Source: an uncultured Bradyrhizobium sp.
GTDB taxonomy: Bacteria > Pseudomonadota > Alphaproteobacteria > Rhizobiales > Xanthobacteraceae
Assembly: GCF_936943645.1 (NCBI RefSeq)
Contig: NZ_CAKZJO010000057.1
Coordinates: 124,001-188,000 of the forward strand
Direction: 5' to 3'
Length of the DNA stretch: 64,000 nucleotides
Shown here: one piece after another, positions 10,071 to 21,984 of the stretch
Numbering within the stretch: position 1 is the stretch's first letter
Layout of the letters: each line of letters begins with the position of its first letter
The notes under the pieces: model-generated
Told to the model about the DNA's origin: nothing
Seen by the model: only the letters and a program-made list of their open reading frames with translations
Database searches by the model: none
Translations under genes and position numbers: made by a program

Positions 10071-11171
10071 ATGGGTCGAAAACGCACCAAGTCAGGCAAA
10101 ATCCGGTTGGCGGAAGTCGCCGAGCTTGCCGGCGTCAGCCCGATTACGGCGTCCCGCTTCTTTCGTAATCCCGAAGCCTTATCGGTCGCCAAGCGGACGC
10201 GGGTCGAGAGCGCGGCCAAGGAGCTCGGCTATGTGCCGAATCTTGCGGCACGCGCGCTGGCTTCGCAACGCACCGAGGTGATCGGTGTCCTGATCCCCTC
10301 TCTCACCAACAACGTGTTCTCGGACGTGCTGCGCGGCATCTACGACGCCTCCGAAGGCAGCCGCTACTCGATCCAGTTGTCCAACACGCGCTACAGCATT
10401 CTCCAGGAAGAAAAGCTGCTGCGGCTGTTTCTCGCGCAGAAGCCGGCGGGGCTGATCGTCACCGGCATCGACCAGACCACGGAGTCGCGCGCGATGCTGG
10501 AGGCCGCCGACTGCCCGATCGTGCAGATCATGGAGATCGGCCCCGATCCGGTCGACATGATGATCGGCTTTTCGCACTATGATGCGGCCCGCGCAGCGGT
10601 TGCGCACCTGTTCGAACAGGGGCGCCGCAGAATAGGATTCGTCGGCGCGCGCATGGACCCGCGCGTGCAGCGGCGGCTCGACGGATATGTCTCCGCCATG
10701 AAGGACGCCGGACTGTTCGAGCAGCGCCTCGTCGTCACGACGGCGACGCCGACCTCGGTGACGCTCGGCGGTGCCCTGTTCACCGATCTGCTGGCGCGAG
10801 AGCCCGACCTCGATGCGGTGTTCTGCGCCAATGACGACCTCGCGCTCGGCGTTCTGTTCGAATGCCGGCGCCGCGAGATCGCGGTCCCCGACCAGATCGC
10901 GATCGTCGGCTTCAACGACCTCGAATTCATGGCGTCCGCCGTCCCCACCCTCACCAGCGTGCGCACCAACCGCTACGAGATGGGCAGGACGGCCGCCACC
11001 ATGCTGATCGAGGCGATCGACGGACGGCGTCCCGAGCAGGCGGTGCTCGATCTCGGCTTCAAGGTGATCGAGCGGCAAAGCTCGACCTCGCGCCATTCGG
11101 ACAGCAGGCCGTCCACTTCAGGCGCGGGTGCGGCGAACAAAATGGTAGCGTTACCAAGTAGCCATGACTAG
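10071..11171 (+). CDS. LacI-family transcriptional regulator
   Basis: 366 aa; IRLAEVAELAGVSPITASRFFRNPEALS HTH, periplasmic-binding-like effector domain. Confidence 0.93.
   Translation: MGRKRTKSGKIRLAEVAELAGVSPITASRFFRNPEALSVAKRTRVESAAKELGYVPNLAARALASQRTEVIGVLIPSLTNNVFSDVLRGIYDASEGSRYSIQLSNTRYSILQEEKLLRLFLAQKPAGLIVTGIDQTTESRAMLEAADCPIVQIMEIGPDPVDMMIGFSHYDAARAAVAHLFEQGRRRIGFVGARMDPRVQRRLDGYVSAMKDAGLFEQRLVVTTATPTSVTLGGALFTDLLAREPDLDAVFCANDDLALGVLFECRRREIAVPDQIAIVGFNDLEFMASAVPTLTSVRTNRYEMGRTAATMLIEAIDGRRPEQAVLDLGFKVIERQSSTSRHSDSRPSTSGAGAANKMVALPSSHD
11143..11156. promoter_or_regulatory. putative LacI-family operator TGGTAGCGTTACCA
   Basis: Near-perfect palindrome, 11/14 identical to the 10015 site; upstream of the IlvD/Edd gene. 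Confidence 0.55.
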
Positions 11172-11307
11172 TATCGGATTTGTGAGGAAACGACCCGCCA
11201 GCGGGCCAGCGATCCATCATTCGCGCCGTTCGGCATCGCACAAGCGGACGCCCCAGGACTGATGTAAGTGGACGGACGCCAGTGCGTTTGCATTGCAGGA
11301 GAAACCA

Positions 11308-13137
11308 ATGACAAAAAAGCCAACCAATGGGCATGCCCCCGCCGGCAACGGCTCGCGCCGCCACCTCCGTTCGCAGGAATGGTTCAACAATCCGCATAAT
11401 CCGGGCATGACCGCGCTCTACATGGAGCGCTACCTGAATTACGGCCTCACCCGCGCCGAGCTGCAGTCCGGCAAGCCGATCATCGGCATCGCCCAGACCG
11501 GCAACGACCTGTCCCCCTGCAACCGCCACCATCTCGAGCTGGCCCACCGCGTCCGCGAGGGCATCCGCGAGGCCGGCGGCATCGCGATGGAATTCCCGAC
11601 CCATCCGATCCAGGAAACCGGCAAGCGCCCGACCGCGGCACTCGACCGCAACCTCGCCTATCTCGGCCTCGTCGAGATCCTCTACGGCTATCCGCTCGAC
11701 GGCGTCGTGCTCACCACCGGCTGCGACAAGACCACGCCGGCCTGCATGATGGCGGCGGCGACCGTCAACCTGCCCGCGATCGTGCTGTCGGGCGGCCCGA
11801 TGCTGAACGGCTGGCACAATGGCGAGCGCACCGGCTCCGGCACCATCGTCTGGAAGTCGCGCGAGCGGCTTGCCGCAGGCGAGATCGACTATGAAGAATT
11901 CATGGAGATCGTGGCCTCCTCGGCGCCTTCGGTCGGCCATTGCAACACCATGGGCACGGCATCGACCATGAACGGGCTTGCCGAAGCGCTCGGCTTCTCG
12001 CTGCCGGGCTGCGCGGCGATCCCCGCCCCCTATCGCGAGCGCGGCCAGATCGCCTACGAGACGGGAAAGCGCATCGTCGAGATGGTGTGGGAAGACCTCA
12101 AGCCTTCGGACATCCTGACCCGCAAGGCGTTCGAGAACTGCATCGTGATCAATTCGGCGATCGGCGGCTCGACCAACGCACCGATTCACATCAATGCCCT
12201 CGCCCGCCATATCGGCGTCGAGCTCTCGATCGAGGACTGGCAGAAGGTCGGTCACGACGTGCCGTTGCTGGTCAATATGCAGCCGGCCGGCTTCTATCTC
12301 GGCGAGGAATTCCACCGCGCCGGCGGCGTGCCGTCGGTGGTGCGGGAATTGATGAAGCACAAGCGCATCCATGAAGACGCCGTCACCGTCAACGGCCGCG
12401 GCATCGGCGAGAACTGCAAGGATGCGCCCAAGCCCGACAACGACGTGATCTGGACCTACGACAAGCCGCTGGTGAAGGACGCCGGCTTCCTGGTGCTGAA
12501 GGGCAATCTGTTCGATTCCGCGATCATGAAGACCAGCGTGATCTCGAAGGAATTCCGCGACCGCTATCTCAGCAACCCGAAGGACCTCAACGCCTTCGAG
12601 GGCCGCGCCATCGTGTTCGAGGGCCCGGAGGACTATCACGAGCGGATCGACGATGCCTCGCTCGACATCGACGAGCGCTGCGTGCTGTTCATCCGCGGCA
12701 CCGGCCCGATCGGCTATCCCGGCGGTGCCGAGGTCGTGAACATGCAGCCGCCTGCGGCGCTGATCAAACGCGGCATCCTGTCCCTGCCCTGCATCGGCGA
12801 CGGCCGCCAGTCCGGCACCTCGGGCTCGCCCTCGATCCTGAACGCCTCGCCGGAAGCCGCCGCCAACGGCGGCCTTGCCATCCTCAAGACCGGCGACAAG
12901 GTCCGCATCGACCTCAACAAGGGCAGCGCCAACATCCTGATCTCGGACGAGGAGCTGAAGAAGCGTCACGCCGAGCTGAAGGCCGCCGGCGGCTTCAAGC
13001 ATCCGGCGAACCAGACGCCGTGGCAGGAGATCTATCGCAACACCGTCGGCCAGCAATCGACCGGCGCATGCATGGAGCTCGCCACGCGCTATCAGAACGT
13101 CGCCGGCACCTTCGGTGTGGCGCGGGATAATCACTAG
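11308..13137 (+). CDS. IlvD/Edd-family dehydratase (sugar-acid dehydratase likely)
   Basis: [34 protein letters not shown]; start chosen at MTKKPTNG rather than ORF start 11293. Confidence 0.92.
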   Translation: MTKKPTNGHAPAGNGSRRHLRSQEWFNNPHNPGMTALYMERYLNYGLTRAELQSGKPIIGIAQTGNDLSPCNRHHLELAHRVREGIREAGGIAMEFPTHPIQETGKRPTAALDRNLAYLGLVEILYGYPLDGVVLTTGCDKTTPACMMAAATVNLPAIVLSGGPMLNGWHNGERTGSGTIVWKSRERLAAGEIDYEEFMEIVASSAPSVGHCNTMGTASTMNGLAEALGFSLPGCAAIPAPYRERGQIAYETGKRIVEMVWEDLKPSDILTRKAFENCIVINSAIGGSTNAPIHINALARHIGVELSIEDWQKVGHDVPLLVNMQPAGFYLGEEFHRAGGVPSVVRELMKHKRIHEDAVTVNGRGIGENCKDAPKPDNDVIWTYDKPLVKDAGFLVLKGNLFDSAIMKTSVISKEFRDRYLSNPKDLNAFEGRAIVFEGPEDYHERIDDASLDIDERCVLFIRGTGPIGYPGGAEVVNMQPPAALIKRGILSLPCIGDGRQSGTSGSPSILNASPEAAANGGLAILKTGDKVRIDLNKGSANILISDEELKKRHAELKAAGGFKHPANQTPWQEIYRNTVGQQSTGACMELATRYQNVAGTFGVARDNH

Positions 13138-13144
13138 GAAAGAC

Positions 13145-13266
13145 CGTCATTCCGGGATGCGCCGCGAGGCGCAGGCCCGGAATCCATACTCCCGATCGTG
13201 GTTATGGATTCTCAGATGCGCAATTGCGCATCGTAGCTCGCGACTGCGTCGCGCCCCGGAATGACG
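13145..13266. repeat. intergenic palindromic repeat element (CGTCATTCCGGG ... CCCGGAATGACG)
   Basis: 12-bp perfect outer arms; internal 18-bp perfect palindrome GATGCGCAATTGCGCATC (13215-13232). Confidence 0.8.
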
Positions 13267-13290
13267 GCGGACACATCAAAGGAGAACAAC

Positions 13291-14022
13291 ATGGCAGACC
13301 GCCTCAAGGGTAAACGCGCCGTCGTCACGGCAGCAGCCGCAGGTATCGGGCGCGCCTGCGCCCTCGCATTCGCGCGTGAAGGCGCAACCGTCATCGCTAC
13401 CGATATCAACGAAGCCGGCATCGCGGGCCTACCTGCGGAAGGTATCGCCGAGGTCGCAAAGCTCGACGTCCGCAACACCGCCGACGTCAACGCCTTCGCC
13501 AAGCGCGTCGGCAAGATCGACATCCTGCTCAACGCGGCCGGCTTCGTGCATCACGGCACCATCCTCGAGTGCTCGGAGGAGGATTTCGACTTCTCCTTCG
13601 ACCTCAACGTCAAGTCGATGCACCGGACCATCAAGGCCTTCCTGCCCGACATGATCGCAGGCGGCGGCGGCAGCATCGTCAACATCTCGTCCTGCGCGGC
13701 CCTGCGGCCGCCGGCGAACCGCTACGTCTACAGCTCGTCGAAGGCGGCGGTGTCGCTGCTGTCGCGTGCGGTCGCCCTCGACTTCATCACCAAGGGCATC
13801 CGCTGCAACTCGATCTGCCCCGGCACCGTCGAGACGCCCTCGATGCTCGACCGCGCCGCAGCCCAAGGGCCGCAGGGCAAGGAGATGTTCATCTCCCGCC
13901 AGAAGATGGGCCGGCTCGGCACCGCCGAGGAGATCGCCAACATGGCGGTCTATCTCGGCAGCGACGAGAGCGCCTTCACCACCGGCGTCGACCTCGTCGT
14001 CGACGGCGGCTACATGCTCTGA
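13291..14022 (+). CDS. SDR-family oxidoreductase (2-keto-3-deoxy-L-fuconate dehydrogenase / DHRS6-like)
   Basis: MADRLKGKRAVVTAAAAGIGRACALAFAREGATVIATDIN, YVYSSSKAAV; upstream start 13261 lies in the repeat. Confidence 0.88.
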   Translation: MADRLKGKRAVVTAAAAGIGRACALAFAREGATVIATDINEAGIAGLPAEGIAEVAKLDVRNTADVNAFAKRVGKIDILLNAAGFVHHGTILECSEEDFDFSFDLNVKSMHRTIKAFLPDMIAGGGGSIVNISSCAALRPPANRYVYSSSKAAVSLLSRAVALDFITKGIRCNSICPGTVETPSMLDRAAAQGPQGKEMFISRQKMGRLGTAEEIANMAVYLGSDESAFTTGVDLVVDGGYML

Positions 14023-14040
14023 CGTCAGGGGGCAGCGGGC

Positions 14041-14787
14041 ATGAACAAGATCGATCTCAACGGCCGCGTCGCCATCGTCACCGGCGGCGCGCAGGGCTTT
14101 GGCCGCGCCATCACCGAGCGCCTCATCGCCTCCGGTGCCAAGGTCGCGATCTGGGATTTTGACCAGGCGCTGGCCGAGAAGACGGCCAAGGAAGTCGGCG
14201 GTGACACGAAAGTGTTCAAGGTCGACGTCACCGACACCGCAGGTGTCGAAGAGGCCCGCGACGCAACGTTCAAAGCCTTCGGCAAGATCGACATCCTCGT
14301 CAACAATGCCGGCATCGCCGGGGTCAACAAGCCGGTCTGGGAGACCGACCTCGAGGAATGGCGGAAAGTCCTGCGCATCAACCTCGACGGCCCTTTCATC
14401 GTCTGCAAGGCGATCGTGCCGACCATGCTCAAGCAGAAGTATGGGCGCATCGTCAACATCGCCTCGATCGCCGGCAAGGAAGGCAATCCGAACGCGGCGC
14501 ACTATTCGGCCTCCAAGGCCGGCCTGATCGCGCTGACGAAATCGCTCGGCAAGGAGCTCGCCGCGCATGACATCCTCGTCAACGCGGTGACGCCGGCGGC
14601 TGCCAAGACCGCGATCTTCGACCAGATGACGCAGCAGCACATCGACTTCATGCTGTCGAAGATCCCGAAGGCTCGCTTCGTCCTCGTCGAGGAGCTCGCC
14701 GCGATGGTGGCCTGGCTCGCGTCCGAAGATTGTGCCTTCTCGACCGGCGCGGTGTTCGACATCTCGGGCGGACGCGCAACCTATTGA
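14041..14787 (+). CDS. SDR-family oxidoreductase
   Basis: 248 aa; VAIVTGGAQGFGRAI, NNAGIAG, YSASKAGLIALTK. Confidence 0.92.
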   Translation: MNKIDLNGRVAIVTGGAQGFGRAITERLIASGAKVAIWDFDQALAEKTAKEVGGDTKVFKVDVTDTAGVEEARDATFKAFGKIDILVNNAGIAGVNKPVWETDLEEWRKVLRINLDGPFIVCKAIVPTMLKQKYGRIVNIASIAGKEGNPNAAHYSASKAGLIALTKSLGKELAAHDILVNAVTPAAAKTAIFDQMTQQHIDFMLSKIPKARFVLVEELAAMVAWLASEDCAFSTGAVFDISGGRATY

Positions 14788-14794
14788 GGACAGC

Positions 14795-15187
14795 ATGATC
14801 CGCGAAGGTGGATGCCTGTGCGGCGCGGTGCGCTTCAAGGCGGAGGGCGAGCCGCTCAACGTCCGCGTCTGCCATTGCCGCCTCTGTCAGAAGGCGATGG
14901 GCTCGCCCTTCTTCGCCCGCGCGCAATTCGACCAGCGCGCACTGAGCGTCGAAGGCGACACCGGGCGTTATGCCTCGTCCGAGAACATCGACCGCGTGTT
15001 CTGCAAGCGCTGCGGCACCCGCCTGTTCGCGTGGCGCCGCAACGGCACGCTGGCGGGCGTATCTCTCGCCGTTTTCGATGATCGCAACGCCTTCGCGCCG
15101 ACCGAACACATCTGGGTCTCGGAGAAGCCCGCCTGGCTGAAGCTCGACGACGGCCTGGTGCAGTATCAGGGAACGATCCCGGCGTGA
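14795..15187 (+). CDS. GFA (glutathione-dependent formaldehyde-activating-like, CENP-V/GFA) family protein
   Basis: MIREGGCLCGAVRFKAEGEPLNVRVCHCRLCQKAMGSPFFARAQF zinc-binding Cys pattern, FCKRCGTRLF. Confidence 0.9.
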   Translation: MIREGGCLCGAVRFKAEGEPLNVRVCHCRLCQKAMGSPFFARAQFDQRALSVEGDTGRYASSENIDRVFCKRCGTRLFAWRRNGTLAGVSLAVFDDRNAFAPTEHIWVSEKPAWLKLDDGLVQYQGTIPA

Positions 15188-15343
15188 CATCGTGCGACGG
15201 CCGGCCGCGGCGCGGCACGGCTCGCCGGTCATCGACGCCGTGGCATTTCGGAACCGGCCATCCTATCTTGAGCCGAAGCGTTGCTGCACCGCCGGTTGGC
15301 TGGGACGGCTGCAAGGCCGCAGGCAAACCGGGACGGACGAGCC

Positions 15344-16024
15344 GTGAACATTTCCTTTTATGACCTCTCGGTGTGGGTGCTGCCACTGGTGCTCGCCATC
15401 ACCTTTCACGAGGCCGCGCACGCCTTCGTCGCGGACCGGCTCGGCGACGACACGGCCTCGCAGCTCGGCCGCGTCAGCTTCAACCCGGTCAAGCATATCG
15501 ACCCGTTCGGCACCCTGATCTTGCCGGCGATGTTGCTGTTCGCGCACTCGCCGTTCCTGTTCGGCTATGCCAAGCCGGTGCCGGTGAACTTCCGCAAGCT
15601 GAACAATCCCCGGCTCGACATGGTGTGGGTGGCGCTGGCGGGGCCCGTCACCAACATCCTGCTGGCGCTGGCCGCGGCCCTCGCCTTTCATGCCCTGCCC
15701 CTGGTCCCGGCCAGTTCGGCGAAATGGGTGGCCGACAATCTCAAGAATGCGCTCATCGTCAACGCCATCCTCGCCGTGTTCAACATGATGCCGATCCCGC
15801 CGCTCGATGGCGGCCGCGTCGCCGTGGGGCTGCTGCCTCGCGCCCTCGCCATGCCGCTGGCCCGGCTCGAGCCATTCGGGATGCTAATCCTGATCGGCCT
15901 GTTGATCCTGCTGCCTCTTGCAGGTTCCCAGTTCGGTCTAAATCTTGATGTTATTTCAGGAATACTGCGAACGTTGACCGGTCATGTGATTCAGGCTGTT
16001 CTCTTCCTGACCGGCAATGCGTAG
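15344..16024 (+). CDS. site-2 protease family protein (M50 metallopeptidase)
   Basis: GTG start; TFHEAAHAFVADRLGD (HExxH), NMMPIPPLDGGRV. Confidence 0.9.
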   Translation: MNISFYDLSVWVLPLVLAITFHEAAHAFVADRLGDDTASQLGRVSFNPVKHIDPFGTLILPAMLLFAHSPFLFGYAKPVPVNFRKLNNPRLDMVWVALAGPVTNILLALAAALAFHALPLVPASSAKWVADNLKNALIVNAILAVFNMMPIPPLDGGRVAVGLLPRALAMPLARLEPFGMLILIGLLILLPLAGSQFGLNLDVISGILRTLTGHVIQAVLFLTGNA

Positions 16025-16507
16025 TTGAACAGCACCACCCGAACAGCCGAAGGGCCCGAGGCCGACTTGGTCAAAGCTGCCGATATGCTCATCGCGCGAC
16101 GCGCCGACACCCGCGCCCGCGCCGATTTTGCCACCTGGAAGATGATGGCCAAACTCAACGGGGCGTCCGCATTGCCTCCGGAAGCCCAGGAATTCCTGGT
16201 GAGCTACCAGAACCTGCTGGCGCAGATGAGCGAGGGTGAGGCCACCGAGGCGACCATCGGCGCGATCTACAAGGCCTACTATGCCGAGATGGGCGGCGCG
16301 GGAACCCCGCCTGACGTCCGGCCCCGCCCGGCAGAGCCGGCAGCGGACAATGTTACCGCCTTCCGTCGCCCGGCACCGGCGCCAAAGACGACCAGGTTCT
16401 TCGGAGCAGGCGCGGCGAGTGGAGCCCAGAAGCGGCCCCTCCCCGTGGCGCTGATCTTCGCCTGCCTGGTCGTGGTCTATGTCGGGATCAGGCTCTACTG
16501 GCGGTGA
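16025..16507 (+). CDS. hypothetical protein with C-terminal TM helix
   Basis: 160 aa TTG-start ORF abutting site-2 protease stop; C-terminal VALIFACLVVVYVGIRLYW. Confidence 0.65.
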   Translation: MNSTTRTAEGPEADLVKAADMLIARRADTRARADFATWKMMAKLNGASALPPEAQEFLVSYQNLLAQMSEGEATEATIGAIYKAYYAEMGGAGTPPDVRPRPAEPAADNVTAFRRPAPAPKTTRFFGAGAASGAQKRPLPVALIFACLVVVYVGIRLYWR

Positions 16508-17325
16508 GCCGTCTTCTTCTTCTTTTTCTTGTCTTCCGGCGGCTTGAAGACGATGTCGACCGTGCGCTCGAACTTGTCCCCGCCCAGCTCGGGGCTTGGG
16601 CGGGGGAAAGGATCGGACTTCCGGACCATCGCTATCGCGGTCGCGTCAAATGTCGGGTCCTGGGATGACTCCAGAACATCGACGGAAAGCACATTGCCCA
16701 CGCGATTGATGACGAACCTGACCTTGACCTTCTGATTGTTCTGCTTCCTGTCTTCCCGCTTGATCTGGTGGGCCAGGAGGTGGGCGCTGATCTGAATGTT
16801 CCAATCATCCGTCAGCTTCTTGTTGTCCTTGCCCATGCCACTGTTCTGAGCCGTAGGCTTCTTGGACTCGCGCGCCGCGTCTTCGAAAGTCTGCTGTTCC
16901 ATATCAACCGACTTCTGAGACGCTTCCATGGCCGGCGTTTCGACGGCTGCGACCTTCGGAGTTTGGTCCTGCTCCTTCTCCGGCTTGTTTTCAGTGACGA
17001 CGGTGTCGGGATCGTCCTCCTGCTGTGGCCGATCCTGCGGAAGCTCAGTCTGCTTCGTTTCAGCTTTCTGCTCGGGAAGCGCCGGGCGCTCCTCCTGCGC
17101 GACGGAGTCCATCGGGCCAGGAGGCAGGTCGGATTCCTTCGCCTCCGGCGAAGTCATCTCGATTGCAAAGTCCGCCCCGGCAGCACCCAGCCCTTCATCA
17201 CCGGGATCGGCACGCAAATTTGCCAGCGCCAAAGCCGCCCCGCCCAAATGGAGCGCAAGCGCCGCCACCGCTGCCAAAATCCACAGCTTGCGGGACGGCT
17301 TGGCTTCGATGTCGATGTTCGACAT
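16495..17325 (-). CDS. tonB: TonB-family energy transducer
   Basis: MSNIDIEAKPSRKLWILAAVAALALHLGGAALALANL N-terminal TM, Pro/Glu-rich linker, VKVRFVINRVGNVLSVDVLESSQDPTFDATAIAMVRKSDPFPRPSPEL TonB C-domain. Confidence 0.88.
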   Translation of the reverse strand: MSNIDIEAKPSRKLWILAAVAALALHLGGAALALANLRADPGDEGLGAAGADFAIEMTSPEAKESDLPPGPMDSVAQEERPALPEQKAETKQTELPQDRPQQEDDPDTVVTENKPEKEQDQTPKVAAVETPAMEASQKSVDMEQQTFEDAARESKKPTAQNSGMGKDNKKLTDDWNIQISAHLLAHQIKREDRKQNNQKVKVRFVINRVGNVLSVDVLESSQDPTFDATAIAMVRKSDPFPRPSPELGGDKFERTVDIVFKPPEDKKKKKKTAHRQ

Positions 17326-17333
17326 AGCGGCTT

Positions 17334-17792
17334 CTATCGCTTCGAGGCGGCTTCGGGCGCCGACGCGGGCGGACCTTCGAGCGCGACCAGCTTCACATGT
17401 GTATAGCCGCCTGCGCGCAGCAGCTCCATGACGGGCCACATTTCGCCGTAGGGCACAGAACGATCGATGCGCAGGAACACGTACTTGTCCTTGGTCATCT
17501 CCGGTGTGCCGTCGAGCGTCGTCGCCAAATCGGCTCGCGCCACCGGATTTTCCCCGATCGCGAGCGTCAGGTCAGACTTGATCGAGACGAAGGTCGGCTT
17601 GTCCGGCTGCTTCTGCGGCGGTACCGCGCTCGTCTTGGGCAATTCCACGGGCAGATCGACCGTGGAAAGCGGCGCGGCGACCATGAAGATGATCAGCAGG
17701 ACCAGGATGACGTCGATGAACGGCGTGACGTTGATGTCATGCGTTTCCGAGAAATCGTCGTCGTCATCATTGTCTGCGAGCGAGACGGCCAT
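17334..17792 (-). CDS. exbD: biopolymer transport protein ExbD
   Basis: 152 aa; HDINVTPFIDVILVLLIIFMVAAPLSTVDLPVELP. Confidence 0.95.
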   Translation of the reverse strand: MAVSLADNDDDDDFSETHDINVTPFIDVILVLLIIFMVAAPLSTVDLPVELPKTSAVPPQKQPDKPTFVSIKSDLTLAIGENPVARADLATTLDGTPEMTKDKYVFLRIDRSVPYGEMWPVMELLRAGGYTHVKLVALEGPPASAPEAASKR

Positions 17793-17795
17793 GGT

Positions 17796-18757
<962 letters not shown>

Positions 18758-18761
<4 letters not shown>

Positions 18762-19447
18762 ACTTCGGCCCAGTAGCGAATGAGATTGTGATAGATACCC
18801 GTCAATTTGACCGTTTCGGGATCGTCACGCCCGAGCCGTTCCACCAGCGCCTGTATCGCGGTGTCGAGGTCGAAGATCATGCTCCGGGCTTGATCGTCCC
18901 GTATCATGCTCTGCAGCCAGAAGAAAGACGCAACCCGCGTTCCCCTCGTCACGGGGGTGACGAGGTGGAGGCTGGTCGAGGGATAGAGCACGCAGTCGCC
19001 GGCCGGCAACTTGACTTCGTGCGAGCCGTAGGTGTCCTCGATCACAAGTTCGCCACCATCGTACTCTTCCGGCTCGGCGAGGAACAGCGTCACCGACAGG
19101 TCTGTGCGGATGCGAAGTCCGGTCAGCCGGTCGCCGCGGATCGCATTGTCGACATGCAGGCCGAAATGATGGCCGCTGCTCGCCGCATAGCGGTTGAACA
19201 GCGGCGGGAAGATCTGCAGCGGGACCGCCGCCGCGATGAAGCGCGGGTTCGACGTCAGCGCCGAGATGATCCGGTTGCCGAGCTTTCGCGCGACCTCGCT
19301 GTCGGGCGGCAATTGCTCGTTGCGCTTGACCATGGCCGACTGCGCGCCCGCGGTGGAGCGGCCGTCTTCCCATTCGCTGGCGTCCATGATGCGGCGGAAA
19401 TCCGCCACATCGTCCTTGCTCAGAATGCCAGGCAGGCACGTCAACAT
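18758..19447 (-). CDS. PKHD-type Fe(II)/2-oxoglutarate hydroxylase (PiuC-like)
   Basis: 229 aa; [63 protein letters not shown]. Confidence 0.92.
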
Positions 19448-19449
19448 GA

Positions 19450-21870
19450 TCAGAACTTCGCCGTCGTGACGATGTAGAAGGCCCGGCCCGGAGCGACCGA
19501 CACGAAGGGCACTGCGCTGCGATACAGCGTGTCGTAGTACAGCTTGTTGGTCAGGTTCTGGGCGTAGAGCTTCATGGTCCAGTTCTTGTCGATCTTCTTC
19601 TCGACAAAGGCGTCGAAGCGCCAGTAGCTCGGCAATTCATTGCCGGTGTTGGCTGCGAACGTGCCGCCATAGACCTTCGATCGGTACACCGCCTGGCCAC
19701 CGAGCTCCCAGCCGTCGTCAAATTTGTACTTGGTCAGCAAGCTGAACGATTGGTGGGCGACGTTGGCAAGCTGCAGGCCGAGATTCGAGGCAACGCCGCT
19801 CTGCGTCACCTTGGATTGCATCAAGACGAGACCGCCGAAGATGCTCCAACGATCGGTGATCCGGCCCTCTGCTTCGATATCGATGCCCTGGATTCTGTAG
19901 GCCGCGCCCGATGTGAGCAGGCCATTGACCGTCTCGCGCGCATTGTCCTTCGTGGTCTGGAACAGCGCACCGGTCACCAGCAAGTGGCGATCGGCAAGCT
20001 CCCATTTAGTGCCCACTTCAATCGCCTTGTTGCGCTCGGGTCCGAGCAGGATAGTCGAATTGGCAGGCACGCCGCCGTAATCGGTACCGGTCGCGTCGAG
20101 CTCTGACCCGAACGGATTGGCCGAAGTTGCGTAAGCCGCATAGACGCTACCGATCGACATCGGCTTGTAGACCGCGCCGACGTTGTAGTTGACGAGGTCG
20201 CTGCTCTGCTTGAGGAACGCCGAATTGGTCGAAGAGCTCTGGCTGTAGCCGTCGTAACGGATGCCGCCATTGAGGATGACGGTGTCCTGCCAATTCGCGG
20301 TGTCCATGACGTACACGCTGCTGGTGTTGACTCCGTAGCGCGTCGGGTTCCCAACCAGCGAGGGCGTGTTGCTGAAAGGAATGTTGGTGTATTGCGGCGA
20401 GTAAAGATTGACTCCTGTGACGGCGCCATTGCTAGTCGAACCACCGCCGAACAGCTCGGACGAGAGGCCGGTGTAACGGTCGATCGAGATGTTCTCGTTC
20501 GAATATTCGACGCCGAACACCGCGGTGTGCTTGACCCCGCCGGTGTCGAGCTTGAACGTAGCCTCGTTCTGGTTGGCCCATACGTCCACGTTCTGGTACC
20601 GGCTCTGCGCGCTCGCCGTCGTGGTCCAGAGCAGCGGATTGGAGCTCGTCGTGATCGGATTCTGCGGCAACGTGCCGATATAGTTGAGCAGCGAATGCTC
20701 GCCGCGCACCTTGCTGGTCAGCGTGATGGCCTCGTTGACCTTGTACTCGATGGTACCGGTGCCGAAATCCTGCCGCGCCGTCTGGAAGTCGCGGTTGAGG
20801 AATCCATACCAGTTCTGACGCGGAATGCCGGCTGAGGTCACCGGCACGTTGCCCTGCTTGTAATAGGGCACGCCGAAATCAGGATAGCCGCTGAGGTCGG
20901 TGTGGACGTAGTTGGTCGTGATCTTGATGTCGCTGGTCGGGGTGTATTTGGTCGAGATGAAGCTACCCCAGCGATTGTCGGTGACGTAATTGCGTCCGGC
21001 GACGTTGGCGTCCTGGAACAGACCACCGGTGCGAACCGAGAAGGTGGGATCGATGACCTGGTTGACGTCGAGCGTGACGCGCTTTGTGTAGTCGGTCCCG
21101 AACTCGGTATCCATGCGCTGGAAATTGCGATCGCCGGCCTGCTTGGTGACGATGTTGATGGCGCCGCCGGCGGTGCCGCGGCCGGCATAGGAAGACGCGG
21201 GACCGCGCAGGATCTCGATCTGCTCGGTGAAGAAGTTCTCGCGGATGGACACGGCGGGATCACGGATGCCGTCGATGAACACGTCGTTGCGCGCATCGAA
21301 GCCACGGATGAAGAAACGGTCGCCGAACGCGTTGCCGCCCTCGCCCGAGCCCAGTGTCACGCCCGCGGTCGAGCGTCCGATCTCCTTCAGCGTCGTCGCG
21401 TTCTTGTCCTCAAGCACTTCCTTGCTGAGCACCGTGATGGTCTTGGGCGTGTTCAGCATCTTCTCGGGAAACTTGCCCGAGGCCTGGACGTGGTCGATCT
21501 TGTAGGGCGCGGCCGCATCGGCATAGGGATTGCCGTCCGGAGCGCCCGACGGCGTGGCCGGCGCCGCCTGCTGCGCCGCCTGCTCGCGTTGCGCGGCGCG
21601 CCGAATCGCGTTGCGGGCGCGGACCTGCTCCGGCGAGGGCTTTGATGCCGTCGGACGCGGCCGCTCGACAGGCGCGTCGACCGCGACCGGCGGCAAGTTC
21701 GACTGCTGCGCCTGCGCGCCGCTCGACACCGACGCCACCGCGATCAAGCTCGCAACTGCAGAAGCCTTCTTGCCGGAAACGCCCGCGAACTTTTCATCCA
21801 CCAGATCGAATGCTGCGACCGAACGCAACGACTTCGGTGCGACCACCTGCCCCATTACCAAACGCCCCAT
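19450..21870 (-). CDS. TonB-dependent siderophore receptor (Fiu-like)
   Basis: 806 aa; plug [64 protein letters not shown]-terminal beta strand ending in F. Confidence 0.93.
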   Translation of the reverse strand: MGRLVMGQVVAPKSLRSVAAFDLVDEKFAGVSGKKASAVASLIAVASVSSGAQAQQSNLPPVAVDAPVERPRPTASKPSPEQVRARNAIRRAAQREQAAQQAAPATPSGAPDGNPYADAAAPYKIDHVQASGKFPEKMLNTPKTITVLSKEVLEDKNATTLKEIGRSTAGVTLGSGEGGNAFGDRFFIRGFDARNDVFIDGIRDPAVSIRENFFTEQIEILRGPASSYAGRGTAGGAINIVTKQAGDRNFQRMDTEFGTDYTKRVTLDVNQVIDPTFSVRTGGLFQDANVAGRNYVTDNRWGSFISTKYTPTSDIKITTNYVHTDLSGYPDFGVPYYKQGNVPVTSAGIPRQNWYGFLNRDFQTARQDFGTGTIEYKVNEAITLTSKVRGEHSLLNYIGTLPQNPITTSSNPLLWTTTASAQSRYQNVDVWANQNEATFKLDTGGVKHTAVFGVEYSNENISIDRYTGLSSELFGGGSTSNGAVTGVNLYSPQYTNIPFSNTPSLVGNPTRYGVNTSSVYVMDTANWQDTVILNGGIRYDGYSQSSSTNSAFLKQSSDLVNYNVGAVYKPMSIGSVYAAYATSANPFGSELDATGTDYGGVPANSTILLGPERNKAIEVGTKWELADRHLLVTGALFQTTKDNARETVNGLLTSGAAYRIQGIDIEAEGRITDRWSIFGGLVLMQSKVTQSGVASNLGLQLANVAHQSFSLLTKYKFDDGWELGGQAVYRSKVYGGTFAANTGNELPSYWRFDAFVEKKIDKNWTMKLYAQNLTNKLYYDTLYRSAVPFVSVAPGRAFYIVTTAKF

Positions 21871-21984
21871 CTTTCTGTTCGCTCATTCCCTTCGGCGAAC
21901 CATGCGATGTTGGTATCGGCAGCAAAATAACGGGTCAATGCGAGCGGCTCGCAAGAACCCTTGAATCGATCCAGATCAAAACAA

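Noticed and set aside
11059-13134. 691-aa minus-strand ORF opposite the IlvD/Edd gene
   Set aside because: Mirror frame of a strongly coding gene with biased third positions; no domain logic
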